A stretch of DNA of 43,752 nucleotides from Bacteroidota bacterium. Lineage in GTDB: Bacteria; Bacteroidota; Bacteroidia; Chitinophagales; Chitinophagaceae. A program made the position numbers and the translations under genes. Shown piece by piece: positions 25,929 to 33,753 of the stretch. Positions within the stretch are counted from its first letter, which is position 1, and every line of letters begins with the position of its first letter. The stretch is from assembly GCA_026391125.1 (NCBI GenBank), contig JAPLEO010000055.1:1-43752 (forward strand). The letters run 5' to 3'. The notes beneath the pieces were generated by a model. The model was given only the letters and a program-made list of their open reading frames with translations, had not been told where the DNA came from and searched no databases.

Positions 25929-27734
25929 TTAATACAACATATCAAAATCCTTAATATTGGTTAATGTGAGTTGATCTTCTAATGTTTTTGCACAGGCTTC
26001 CGCATGAGGCAATTCATATTTAAAGAAGAATTCCATTGTATGAATTTTACCTTCATAGAATGCCAAATGATTCGTTTGAAAATCAGAATTTTTGATTTTA
26101 TGTGAAGCAACAACCGCCATTTTTAACCATTGCCATGCAATCACAATATGCCCAGCCATTTCCATAAATACAGTAGCATCGGCTAAATACCTATCCATAT
26201 CCGATTTCAAAAGATAAACAGACAAATGTTCTAAGACCTTTCCCATTCTCTGTATTTCAATCCCCAACCTATTGGCATAAGGACTTAGCCTTCCAGTTTC
26301 AGTTGCCTCTTTCATTGTTGCATTCATACTTGCTACGAGAAGCTTTACCGCTTTACCGTTATGAATATTTACTTTTCTTCCTAATAAGTCTAATGATTGA
26401 ATGCCAGTAGTGCCCTCATAAAGCGACATGATCTTTAAGTCGCGATATAATTGTTGAACAGGAAAATCTGTTGTAAATCCATATCCTCCTAATGTTTGTA
26501 TGGCAAGTGCTGCAGACCTACTTCCTTGTTCAGATGCATAGGTTTTTACAATTGGCGTCAAGATCTCTAAAAGCAATAAATAATTATCTCTTTCTTCTCC
26601 AGAAGTTCCATGTACTTGATCATATAATTTATTACACTCCATTGCAAGAGACAATGAAGCTTCTGTGATCGCCTTCTGCGTAAGTAACATACGTTGAACA
26701 TCGGCATGATTGATAATCAAAGTAGGGGGTTTACTTGGGTCTTTCTCAGAAGCCATTCTACCTTGTGGGCGTTCTAAACAATATTGCAATGATGCTTGAT
26801 AGGCTGCCATAGCAACAGATGCAGCACATTGACCAACACTAATTCTTGCCCCATTCATCATTTGAAACATATAGGCAAGTCCCTTGTGTGGTTCACCAAC
26901 TAAAAAGGCTCTGCAATCGTCGTTGTCTCCGAAAGACAAGTGCGTAGTTGAATAACCACGTTGCCCCATTTTTTGAAAATCACCCGCGCAATAAACATCG
27001 TTATACCTGAGTGTGCCATCTGGCTCTGGGGTGAATTTGGGAATGATAAATAATGAAATGCCTTTAATGCCTGCTGGGGCTCCTTCAATTCTAGCAAGCG
27101 TGAGGTGTACAAAATTTTCTACGGCTTCATGCTGTCCTCCAGAAATAAATATTTTTTGTCCCTTTACTAGATAATAACCTCGGTCTGTTTCCTGAGCGCT
27201 CGTGATAATATCAGACAACGAACTTCCGGCTTGAGGCTCGGTTAGTGCCATTGTTCCCTGCCAACGTCCTTCATAAATGGGTGGAACATAAGTGTCAATT
27301 TGTGCTTGACTTCCGAAACTAGTGATCAAATCGGCTGAGCCTGTTGATAGGCCAAGATACCCTTGTACACTATTGTTTGCTGCTTGAAATATCGACTGCC
27401 CGGTATTGAAAATCATTTCAGGTAACTGCATGCCCCCATGTTCAAACTTCGCTGCGCCACCGATCCAACTTTGAGCTGCTGCTGTTTGAATGATTTTTTT
27501 TAATTGGGGATGTGTTTTTACCCCTCCTTTACCATCGTATGTTGCTGGGGTTTCATCCAGTACTTTGAAATAAGGAAACATTTCTTGATCGGCTAAGAGC
27601 TTTGCAGATTCAAGGATCATCCATGCTTGCTCTGAATCAAGGTGTTCAAATTTTTTATATTTAAATAGCGTTTCTACTTGATGTACATCAAACAAAAGAT
27701 AGCGAATTAGTTCCATGCTGGTATAGCGTGCCAT
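25929..27734 (-). CDS. Acyl-CoA dehydrogenase (long FadE-like form)
   Basis: A 601-residue FAD enzyme for the first step of beta-oxidation. MALTEPQAGSSLSD is the FAD/substrate motif, TLGGYGFTTDFPVQQLYRD is present, and the catalytic Glu is in LYEGTTGIQSLDLLGRK. Length is that of the ~600-residue ACADs with extra N- and C-terminal domains (N-terminal helical part ~1-80, DUF-like tail from ~470) rather than the ~380-residue short forms. It follows the oxidoreductase-MaoC fusion gene by 35 bases and is probably co-transcribed. Chain-length preference is not visible in the sequence. Confidence 0.92.
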   Translation of the reverse strand: MARYTSMELIRYLLFDVHQVETLFKYKKFEHLDSEQAWMILESAKLLADQEMFPYFKVLDETPATYDGKGGVKTHPQLKKIIQTAAAQSWIGGAAKFEHGGMQLPEMIFNTGQSIFQAANNSVQGYLGLSTGSADLITSFGSQAQIDTYVPPIYEGRWQGTMALTEPQAGSSLSDIITSAQETDRGYYLVKGQKIFISGGQHEAVENFVHLTLARIEGAPAGIKGISLFIIPKFTPEPDGTLRYNDVYCAGDFQKMGQRGYSTTHLSFGDNDDCRAFLVGEPHKGLAYMFQMMNGARISVGQCAASVAMAAYQASLQYCLERPQGRMASEKDPSKPPTLIINHADVQRMLLTQKAITEASLSLAMECNKLYDQVHGTSGEERDNYLLLLEILTPIVKTYASEQGSRSAALAIQTLGGYGFTTDFPVQQLYRDLKIMSLYEGTTGIQSLDLLGRKVNIHNGKAVKLLVASMNATMKEATETGRLSPYANRLGIEIQRMGKVLEHLSVYLLKSDMDRYLADATVFMEMAGHIVIAWQWLKMAVVASHKIKNSDFQTNHLAFYEGKIHTMEFFFKYELPHAEACAKTLEDQLTLTNIKDFDMLY

Positions 27735-27769
27735 ATGTCAATATTTGAATGAATTTATTTAATAATTTT

Positions 27770-29284
27770 TTAAAAGATCATGCTGATTATTTCAGCAACA
27801 TAGGCTGGTTTTTCTTGCCCTTTTATTTCAATACTGCAGTTTAGAAAAAGTTTGGTGCTACCATTTGGTAATTCCTCCACTTGCGTAATACTGGCGGTCA
27901 TTCTGATCTCACTATCCACTTGAACAGGACTAATAAATCGCGCTTTATTAATGCCATAATTCACAAAGCTGTTTATATTTTCTATCGAAATAAGTTGGTA
28001 GAAAAATTGAGAGGCTAATGACATTGTAAGATATCCATGTGCAATGGTTTTGCCTCCTGGCAAAAATGTTTTAGCCTTTTCAGTATCAAGATGCACCCAT
28101 TGGAAATCTAAGGTTGCATCAGCAAATTGCTGAATCCTTTCCTGGGTGATCTTAAGCCAGGTGGTTGTTCCAAGGTTTTGTCCAATATGATTTTTTAGTT
28201 CAGATTTATTTTTAAATACTACAGGGATAGTACTAGAAGCTGTTTCCTTAAGATCAGATATGGGGGAGGCTTCTATAGGGATTGGCTCAATTGTTTTTTC
28301 AACCCATTCGCCTATTTTTATTATCGCTTTTCCAATTACTTTTCTATCGAGTAAATCTTGGAGTGCTTCAGCTGCGTTTTCTAAGGAATATATTTTATGA
28401 TGGTGTTGTTTAAGTTGCGATGACAATAGTAGGTTCACCAACTCACCCAAATTTTTTTGATTTTCTTTTTGTTCTCTTTCTGCAAATGCTCCCCAAAAAA
28501 CACCGATGATGGAGCAGCCCTTTAATAGTGCAAGATTAAAAGGTAATTCGGGAATGGTTCCACTTGCAAATCCTACAACAAGGTAACGTCCATTCCAAGC
28601 CATTGATCTGAGTGCAGGCTCGGCATAAGTTCCACCAACTGGGTCATATACAATGTCAACCCCTTTTTTATTTGTAATCTCTTGAACGCTCTTTTTCAGA
28701 TCTTCTTGCAGATAATTAATGGTAAAGTCTGCACCCTTTGACTTGCAGATTTCCAATTTTTCGTTTGTTGATGCACAGGCAATCACAATTGCCCCCATTT
28801 TTTTTGCTAATTCAACAGCAGCTAATCCTACTCCGCCTGCAGCTCCTAAAACCAAAACAGTTTCGCCTGGTTTAATTGCTGCTTTTTGTTTTAACGCATA
28901 ATAGGACGTACCATAATTATATAATGTACCAGCTGCATTGATCATATTCATTTGATCAGGAATAGGCAATACTCGATTGGCATCAACTGCAACTTCTTCT
29001 GCAAATCCACCCCAACCACAAAGCGCCAAAACGCGCATACCCTTTTTTAAATAGGTTACATTTTTTCCAATAGATACAATTTCTCCGGCAACTTCACCAC
29101 CTGGTGAAAAGGGTAGTTCGGGTTTGAATTGATATTTACCTTGGATAATTAGGTTGTCGGGAAAATTTACACCACAAGCTTTTATTGCAATAAGAACTTG
29201 ATCATCTTTTATTAAGGGACTCGGAATTTCTTGTAGCACAAGTTGTTTAGGGCCACCGAAGTTTTCACATAATATTGCTTTCAT
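27770..29284 (-). CDS. Quinone-oxidoreductase-like MDR fused to a MaoC/NodN-like hydratase
   Basis: A 504-residue fusion. Residues 1-327 form a zinc-less medium-chain reductase: MKAILCENFGGPKQLVL, ACGVNFPDNLIIQGKY, PFSPGGEVAGEI and the NADPH loop GAAGGVG (147-153). After a linker (~328-360) residues ~362-504 are a hot-dog hydratase with FADATLDFQWVHLD (D393, Q395, H398) and GGKTIAHGYLTMSL, as in NodN/MaoC enoyl-CoA hydratases. The two activities could act on successive acyl-CoA steps, fitting the downstream acyl-CoA dehydrogenase. No stop or low-quality join is seen, so the fusion appears genuine. Substrates are unknown. Confidence 0.88.
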   Translation of the reverse strand: MKAILCENFGGPKQLVLQEIPSPLIKDDQVLIAIKACGVNFPDNLIIQGKYQFKPELPFSPGGEVAGEIVSIGKNVTYLKKGMRVLALCGWGGFAEEVAVDANRVLPIPDQMNMINAAGTLYNYGTSYYALKQKAAIKPGETVLVLGAAGGVGLAAVELAKKMGAIVIACASTNEKLEICKSKGADFTINYLQEDLKKSVQEITNKKGVDIVYDPVGGTYAEPALRSMAWNGRYLVVGFASGTIPELPFNLALLKGCSIIGVFWGAFAEREQKENQKNLGELVNLLLSSQLKQHHHKIYSLENAAEALQDLLDRKVIGKAIIKIGEWVEKTIEPIPIEASPISDLKETASSTIPVVFKNKSELKNHIGQNLGTTTWLKITQERIQQFADATLDFQWVHLDTEKAKTFLPGGKTIAHGYLTMSLASQFFYQLISIENINSFVNYGINKARFISPVQVDSEIRMTASITQVEELPNGSTKLFLNCSIEIKGQEKPAYVAEIISMIF

Positions 29285-29363
29285 AGGTTCGCTTTAATCC
29301 TTTAGTATTCCCAATTTACAGCGAATGAAGCAAAACGAACTTAAAAATATCAGAAAATGTAAG

Positions 29364-30194
29364 CTACAAATCGGTCCTTTCTTCTGTTTTTATTCCGATC
29401 ACTCTTTTAATCCTTTTGAGTATCCCTTTCCATAGTCCGCCATCCATTTGAATACGACGGTCAGCTGTCCAAACAAGGGCTTTTGTATTTGTAACTTGAT
29501 ATAATATTCCAAATTTTTTCTCACGGAGTTTTAATGCCAACCATCCGTCTTCATTAGTTCCGGGTGGATGGTTAAACCCTTCCACTGCGATACCTTGTTC
29601 TTTTTTGAATCCCGAATTAAATCCATAAACGTTTACTGCTTCGTCTTTGAACATTTTATTAAGCCAACGCATGATGTCTGCAAAGTATTCGTAACAGAAA
29701 TAAACAAATCTGGATGTGCCAGCTGTAGGGATGAATGCAAAGTTTCCATAAACAGAAGCCACATTTTGATTCTCAGCCAAAGGTTTCACCATTTCTTCGA
29801 TCCAGTCGATCGGGTAAATGGTATCAGCATCTGCATTGAGAATGTATTTTCCTTTTGCTGCGTATAAACCAGCATTTCTTGCTGCTGTTATTCCTTGAAC
29901 AGTTTCCAGAATACAACGAATCCCAGCATCTTTTACTAATGCTTCTGTACAGTCTTTTGAATTATTATTCACTACCAATATTTCAACATTGTATTTACAA
30001 CGATTATTGGCTAATGCACTTAGGGTCTTTAAAATATTTTTTTCTTCATTATAAGCAGGAATAACAACAGAAACTTCTGGATCGCCTTTTTGTAAAAGAG
30101 GATATACTGATCGTATATCTGAACAAGTTTTTTCTGCTGACTCCTCTAAATAAAACTTCTCTTTGATATAAGCTGGAATCGCAATAGGTCTCAT
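29364..30194 (-). CDS. Family 2 glycosyltransferase
   Basis: A 276-residue GT-A enzyme: EVSVVIPAYNEEKNILKTL at the nucleotide-sugar site, ILVVNNNSKDCTEALV, the DxD-like metal motif NADADTIYPIDWIEEM and a TNEDGWLALKL segment as the likely catalytic-base region. An N-terminal ~40-residue extension precedes the fold. A C-terminal hydrophobic/basic stretch (WKGILKRIKRVIG) may touch the membrane. It faces away from the polysaccharide locus on the right, across a 338-base gap. Donor and acceptor are unknown. Confidence 0.88.
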   Translation of the reverse strand: MRPIAIPAYIKEKFYLEESAEKTCSDIRSVYPLLQKGDPEVSVVIPAYNEEKNILKTLSALANNRCKYNVEILVVNNNSKDCTEALVKDAGIRCILETVQGITAARNAGLYAAKGKYILNADADTIYPIDWIEEMVKPLAENQNVASVYGNFAFIPTAGTSRFVYFCYEYFADIMRWLNKMFKDEAVNVYGFNSGFKKEQGIAVEGFNHPPGTNEDGWLALKLREKKFGILYQVTNTKALVWTADRRIQMDGGLWKGILKRIKRVIGIKTEERTDL

Positions 30195-30532
30195 AAAAAG
30201 GGACTTATAAAATGATGAAATGGAATAACAGAATTATATATTATTTATATCTGACTACTAAGTTAGAAAAAAGGACGAATAAACACTAATAAGCTTTTAA
30301 CATTATATCGTCTTCCTGTGCTTAAAAGTGGAACTTTATTGGGTTGCATGATTCAAAACTCAAATACTATTTATTAGAAAATGTTTTAATATTCATTTAA
30401 TGCTAGATTATGCATGAATTATGGTGCTAAGTATGTATTTTTACGCGTGTTCATATATTTGTGAATTGGATTATTAAGCAAACAATTTTGTATTATTGTT
30501 ATTAAAATTCTAAAGAACACCAAGACCACTTT
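30195..30532. other. 338-base divergent intergenic region
   Basis: Very AT-rich spacer between the minus-strand glycosyltransferase and the plus-strand receiver gene. No gene, RNA or repeat is recognisable. The only element supported is a TATATTTG box at 30454-30461, about 75 bases before the receiver ATG. Confidence 0.6.
30454..30461 (+). promoter_or_regulatory. Candidate -7 element of the polysaccharide operon
   Basis: TATATTTG is an exact match to TAnnTTTG and lies 72-79 bases upstream of the receiver gene start. A matching -33 TTG is not evident. Confidence 0.3.
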
Positions 30533-30934
30533 ATGGCAACTGCTGAGACCCATTCATTAAAGATGCTAATTGTAGAGGATGATAAGTTCATGCAATCAAT
30601 TCTGACTAAATATTTCAGTAGCTATTTTCAGTTAGAAGTTTTTTCTGACGGAATTGAAGCATTGGCTTATTTACATGATGGTAATATCCCTGATCTAATT
30701 ATTACAGATTTAAATACGCCTAAAATGGGGGGCCTTGAATTGATAAAGCAGGTGAAAGCAAGCGATTTCTTTAATTCTATTCCAATGATGGTACTTTCTG
30801 GTGAGGATAGTTCAGAAATGATTGTAAAATGTTTAGACGCAGGTGCTGATGATTTTATTGTCAAGCCCTTTAATCCCAAAGAATTAGAAGCTAGAATTAA
30901 AGTGGTTCTGAGAAGAACTGGCAACCTATTATGA
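30533..30934 (+). CDS. Single-domain CheY-like response regulator
   Basis: A 133-residue receiver domain only, without output domain. LKMLIVEDDKFMQSIL gives the acidic pocket. The phospho-acceptor Asp is in DLIITDLNTPKMGG, SGED follows beta-4, and the invariant Lys is in DDFIVKPFNPKELEARI. All phosphorylation residues are present. It is 14 bases before a sugar-transferase gene that carries a degenerate receiver of its own, which suggests a link between phospho-signalling and glycan initiation. No kinase is encoded next to it. Confidence 0.92.
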   Translation: MATAETHSLKMLIVEDDKFMQSILTKYFSSYFQLEVFSDGIEALAYLHDGNIPDLIITDLNTPKMGGLELIKQVKASDFFNSIPMMVLSGEDSSEMIVKCLDAGADDFIVKPFNPKELEARIKVVLRRTGNLL

Positions 30935-30948
30935 TTCATTAAATTGAT

Positions 30949-32166
30949 ATGACTGATTTTTCTTCCACCAACATTACAAAATTGTCGATAGTAGCGCTGA
31001 TCAATTGCGATTCTGAAGTTACTAGTAAGTTGGAGCATTGTCAACTTGGGAATATTAAACTTCTTGCCTTTAAAAATGGGATCGACTTATTAGATCGTTG
31101 GGAAGAAAGTGATTTGAATATTTCTGCCATCATTAGCCAAAGTGAAGTAATGGCGCCCTCAGGAGTTTCATTGTTGGAAACATTAAACAATAAAAAAGAT
31201 TTTAATACTCCGTTTATCATTATTTGTCAGCATTTGAGCGACAAGATCATGAAAATTGCGCTTCAAGCTGGCGTGGCAGAGGTGTTTAAAATGCCATTTA
31301 AGATTGAAAAATTCGAAACTAGGATCAATTTTATCATTGAGCATTGGTCAGAATTAAGGAAACATAAAATTGCGCTTGAAGAAAAAACTGTTGTTTATAA
31401 GACCCCGTTGAGTAAAAGGTTATTTGATATAGTAATTTCTGGCATTGCCCTAATTGTTCTTTCTCCTGTTTTTATTTTTATTGCGATCCTGATTAAATTA
31501 GAATCGAAGGGCCCGGTTTTTTATTATGCATTGCGGGTAGGGCGCGGTTATCATATTTTCCGATTTTATAAGTTCAGGTCAATGCATTTTGACTCTGATA
31601 AGAAATTAAAGGACCTAAAACACCTGAATCAGTATACCATAACCTCTAGGAAGAAAAGGGTTAGTGATGATGAGATTTCCTATGAGTTTTTATGCGAAGA
31701 TTGTAAAGCCTCTGGAGGGCATTGTCAGTTCCCTGTTTACTCAGATACCGTTCATATGTGTGAAAAAGAGTGGGTAGAACAGTCTGCAAATACTCGGGGA
31801 TCAACTTTTATTAAAATTAAGGACGACCCTAGAATGACAAAGATTGGCAAATTCATTAGAAGAACCAGTATTGATGAATTACCACAATTATGGAATGTAT
31901 TGATTGGAGATATGAGTATTGTAGGTAACCGACCATTACCATTGTATGAGGCTGAAAAACTAACTACCGATAAATACGCCCTTCGATTTATGGCCCCAGC
32001 TGGTATTACCGGCTTATGGCAGGTTGAAAAAAGAGGAAGTGGGAAAATGTCTGAAAATGATCGCCTGATTTTGGATAACATTTATGCCAAAAACAATAGT
32101 TTTTTTAACGATATTATATTGATCATAAGAACAATTCCTGCTCTATTTCAAAAAGAAAACGTTTAG
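30949..32166 (+). CDS. Pseudo-receiver fused to an initiating phosphoglycosyltransferase
   Basis: A 405-residue fusion. Residues ~10-135 fold like a receiver (IVALINCD, AIISQSEVMAPSG, FIIICQHLSDKIMKIALQAGVAEVFKMPF), but the phospho-acceptor Asp is Q64 and the invariant Lys is shifted or lost, so phosphorylation is unlikely. Residues ~153-405 are a monotopic PGT with membrane re-entrant helix SKRLFDIVISGIALIVLSPV, FYKFRSM (to 212), the catalytic dyad D309-E310 in SIDELPQLWNVLIGDMSIVGNRPLP and GITGLWQVEKRG. An insert of about 80 residues (~213-292) contains C249, C252, C259 and C271, a possible metal site. It probably transfers a sugar phosphate to undecaprenyl phosphate as the first step of the right-hand polysaccharide pathway. 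Confidence 0.9.
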   Translation: MTDFSSTNITKLSIVALINCDSEVTSKLEHCQLGNIKLLAFKNGIDLLDRWEESDLNISAIISQSEVMAPSGVSLLETLNNKKDFNTPFIIICQHLSDKIMKIALQAGVAEVFKMPFKIEKFETRINFIIEHWSELRKHKIALEEKTVVYKTPLSKRLFDIVISGIALIVLSPVFIFIAILIKLESKGPVFYYALRVGRGYHIFRFYKFRSMHFDSDKKLKDLKHLNQYTITSRKKRVSDDEISYEFLCEDCKASGGHCQFPVYSDTVHMCEKEWVEQSANTRGSTFIKIKDDPRMTKIGKFIRRTSIDELPQLWNVLIGDMSIVGNRPLPLYEAEKLTTDKYALRFMAPAGITGLWQVEKRGSGKMSENDRLILDNIYAKNNSFFNDIILIIRTIPALFQKENV

Positions 32167-32798
32167 TGAACCCTTTCCCAATCGTGTGTTTCAAAGTTAT
32201 ATTGTTTTAGCACTTTTGCAGGATTGCCAACTGCCACTGAATAAGGTGGAATGCTCTTGGTAACCACAGCTCCTGCTGCAATAACACTGTGTTTGCCAAT
32301 GGTTACCCCAGCAGTAATCACCGCATTGGCTGCAATCCAGCAATCATCTTCCACCACGATAGCTCCAGTTAAAATTGGTTGAAGGTGAATGGGAATATTG
32401 GGATCTCTGTATTCGTGGTTCAAGGCACTCGCCACTATGTTTTGGGCAAAAATCACATTGTTTCCAATTGTAATGGGCCCGATAATGGTATTACCCATGC
32501 CAATCAATGTGTTATCGCCAATCAAAACATCGCCAACTCCATTATTAACCGTGCTAAAATCTTCGATTGTGGAACCTGCTCCTAATTTAAAGCGGTTAAA
32601 AGGCAACACATCAACCCTCGTTCTCCATCGGATGGATGAACCTTTGCCTTTTTGATGCACAAAGGGGTTGATAAAAAGCTTCACCCATAATCGGGGTCTG
32701 GCTTCGCCAGAAGGTACCAACATCCAATGAACAAACTGCTTAATTCTAGGATTGCTTTTGATTGTTTCTTTGAGCGACATGTGTTGATTTTCAGACAC
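32163..32798 (-). CDS. Hexapeptide-repeat (LbH) acyltransferase
   Basis: A 211-residue left-handed beta-helix acyltransferase of the maltose/serine/capsule O-acetyltransferase type: repeats such as VLIGDNTLIGMGNTIIGPITIGNNV, the catalytic-loop His in ALNHEYRDPNIPI, and the C-terminal coil ITAGVTIGKHSVIAAGAVVTKSIPPYSVAVGNPAKV. It is read against the neighbouring genes and its stop overlaps that of the sugar transferase by 4 bases. It likely O- or N-acetylates a glycan precursor; the acceptor is unknown. Confidence 0.9.
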   Translation of the reverse strand: MSENQHMSLKETIKSNPRIKQFVHWMLVPSGEARPRLWVKLFINPFVHQKGKGSSIRWRTRVDVLPFNRFKLGAGSTIEDFSTVNNGVGDVLIGDNTLIGMGNTIIGPITIGNNVIFAQNIVASALNHEYRDPNIPIHLQPILTGAIVVEDDCWIAANAVITAGVTIGKHSVIAAGAVVTKSIPPYSVAVGNPAKVLKQYNFETHDWERVH

Positions 32799-32960
32799 TA
32801 AAGTTAATTTTTTATAGGCTTATTCTGATATTTTCAAAATAAATATTGTTTTTTCTTTATAAGGGGGATTTGATGTTGATAAAACCCTGAAAGCCCCTCA
32901 GTATTCAACAATGATTAGTGGTATCTTTAAACTGCTGATTCAAAACTATTTATCTCCGTT

Positions 32961-32988
32961 TTTGACTAATGGAGGGGTGATATATTTG
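32961..32988 (+). promoter_or_regulatory. Candidate promoter of the export/glycosyltransferase operon
   Basis: TTTG (32961-32964), a 16-base spacer and TATATTTG (32981-32988) resemble a Bacteroidota promoter with a slightly short spacer. It lies 40 bases before the start of the TolC-like gene. Confidence 0.45.
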
Positions 32989-33027
32989 GATTGGCTATCG
33001 CTATTCTTTTAAAAATGGAAAACTATT

Positions 33028-33753
33028 ATGGGAATTGTATATCTAAAAACAAAATCACCGATTCAATTTCCAAGATTGAAAAAGTTTGTTTTAGTGTTTT
33101 CTTTTCTGATGTCGGCTTGTTTTTTTTCAAAACTAGTAGCGCAAGAGTCGATGATGCGAGAAGTATCAAATAGTTTTTTGACTCAATTAATTGATACTGC
33201 AAAAAAATATTATCCAATCGTAAAAGTTAATCAGAAACGAATTGATATGGCACATATGAATATTGGTAAAACCAATATGTCATGGTTCGATGCATTTACA
33301 GTTACAGTTAACTATAGTCCAAGTGGTGGAACAACTAGTTTAAATCAACCAACTTTATCAGGATTTCAGATTGGTTTCTTTATCAATCTAGGCAACATTC
33401 TTCAAAAGCCCTATAATGTTAAAATCGCAAAAGAGGAGTATGAGCTAGCTAAATTAGCTAGTCTTGAAACAATGAATGTTATTGAAGGGGATGTAAAAGC
33501 GCGATATATTAAATTTGTACAATCATCTGTTTTACTTCGAATGCAAAGCAAAATTGCTATAGAAGCAGAAAGCGTTGTAAAAGAAGCGAGGTATAAATTT
33601 GAAAAAGGGGAGGCAAACTTCGAAACATTTACAAAAGCCTTGATTTATGAATCAGACAATCGTAAACAAGTAATTGATGCGGAAGCAAATTTACTCATTG
33701 CCAAAGCAAGTTTAGAAACAATTGTAGGCAAAAAACTATCTGACATTCGCTAA
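33028..33753 (+). CDS. TolC-like outer-membrane/periplasmic coiled-coil protein
   Basis: A 241-residue protein with an N-terminal membrane/signal segment (KKFVLVFSFLMSACFFSKLVAQ). It has one OEP-type repeat: a beta-like stretch (FDAFTVTVNYSPSGG... FQIGFFINLGNIL) followed by long helices with KPYNVKIAKEEYELAKLASLETMNVIEGDVKARYIKFVQ. A full TolC subunit has two such repeats and ~430 residues, so this is a half-size form. Its stop overlaps the next start by one base (TAATG), coupling it to the Wzz-like protein and suggesting an export channel component for the polysaccharide. Confidence 0.72.
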   Translation: MGIVYLKTKSPIQFPRLKKFVLVFSFLMSACFFSKLVAQESMMREVSNSFLTQLIDTAKKYYPIVKVNQKRIDMAHMNIGKTNMSWFDAFTVTVNYSPSGGTTSLNQPTLSGFQIGFFINLGNILQKPYNVKIAKEEYELAKLASLETMNVIEGDVKARYIKFVQSSVLLRMQSKIAIEAESVVKEARYKFEKGEANFETFTKALIYESDNRKQVIDAEANLLIAKASLETIVGKKLSDIR

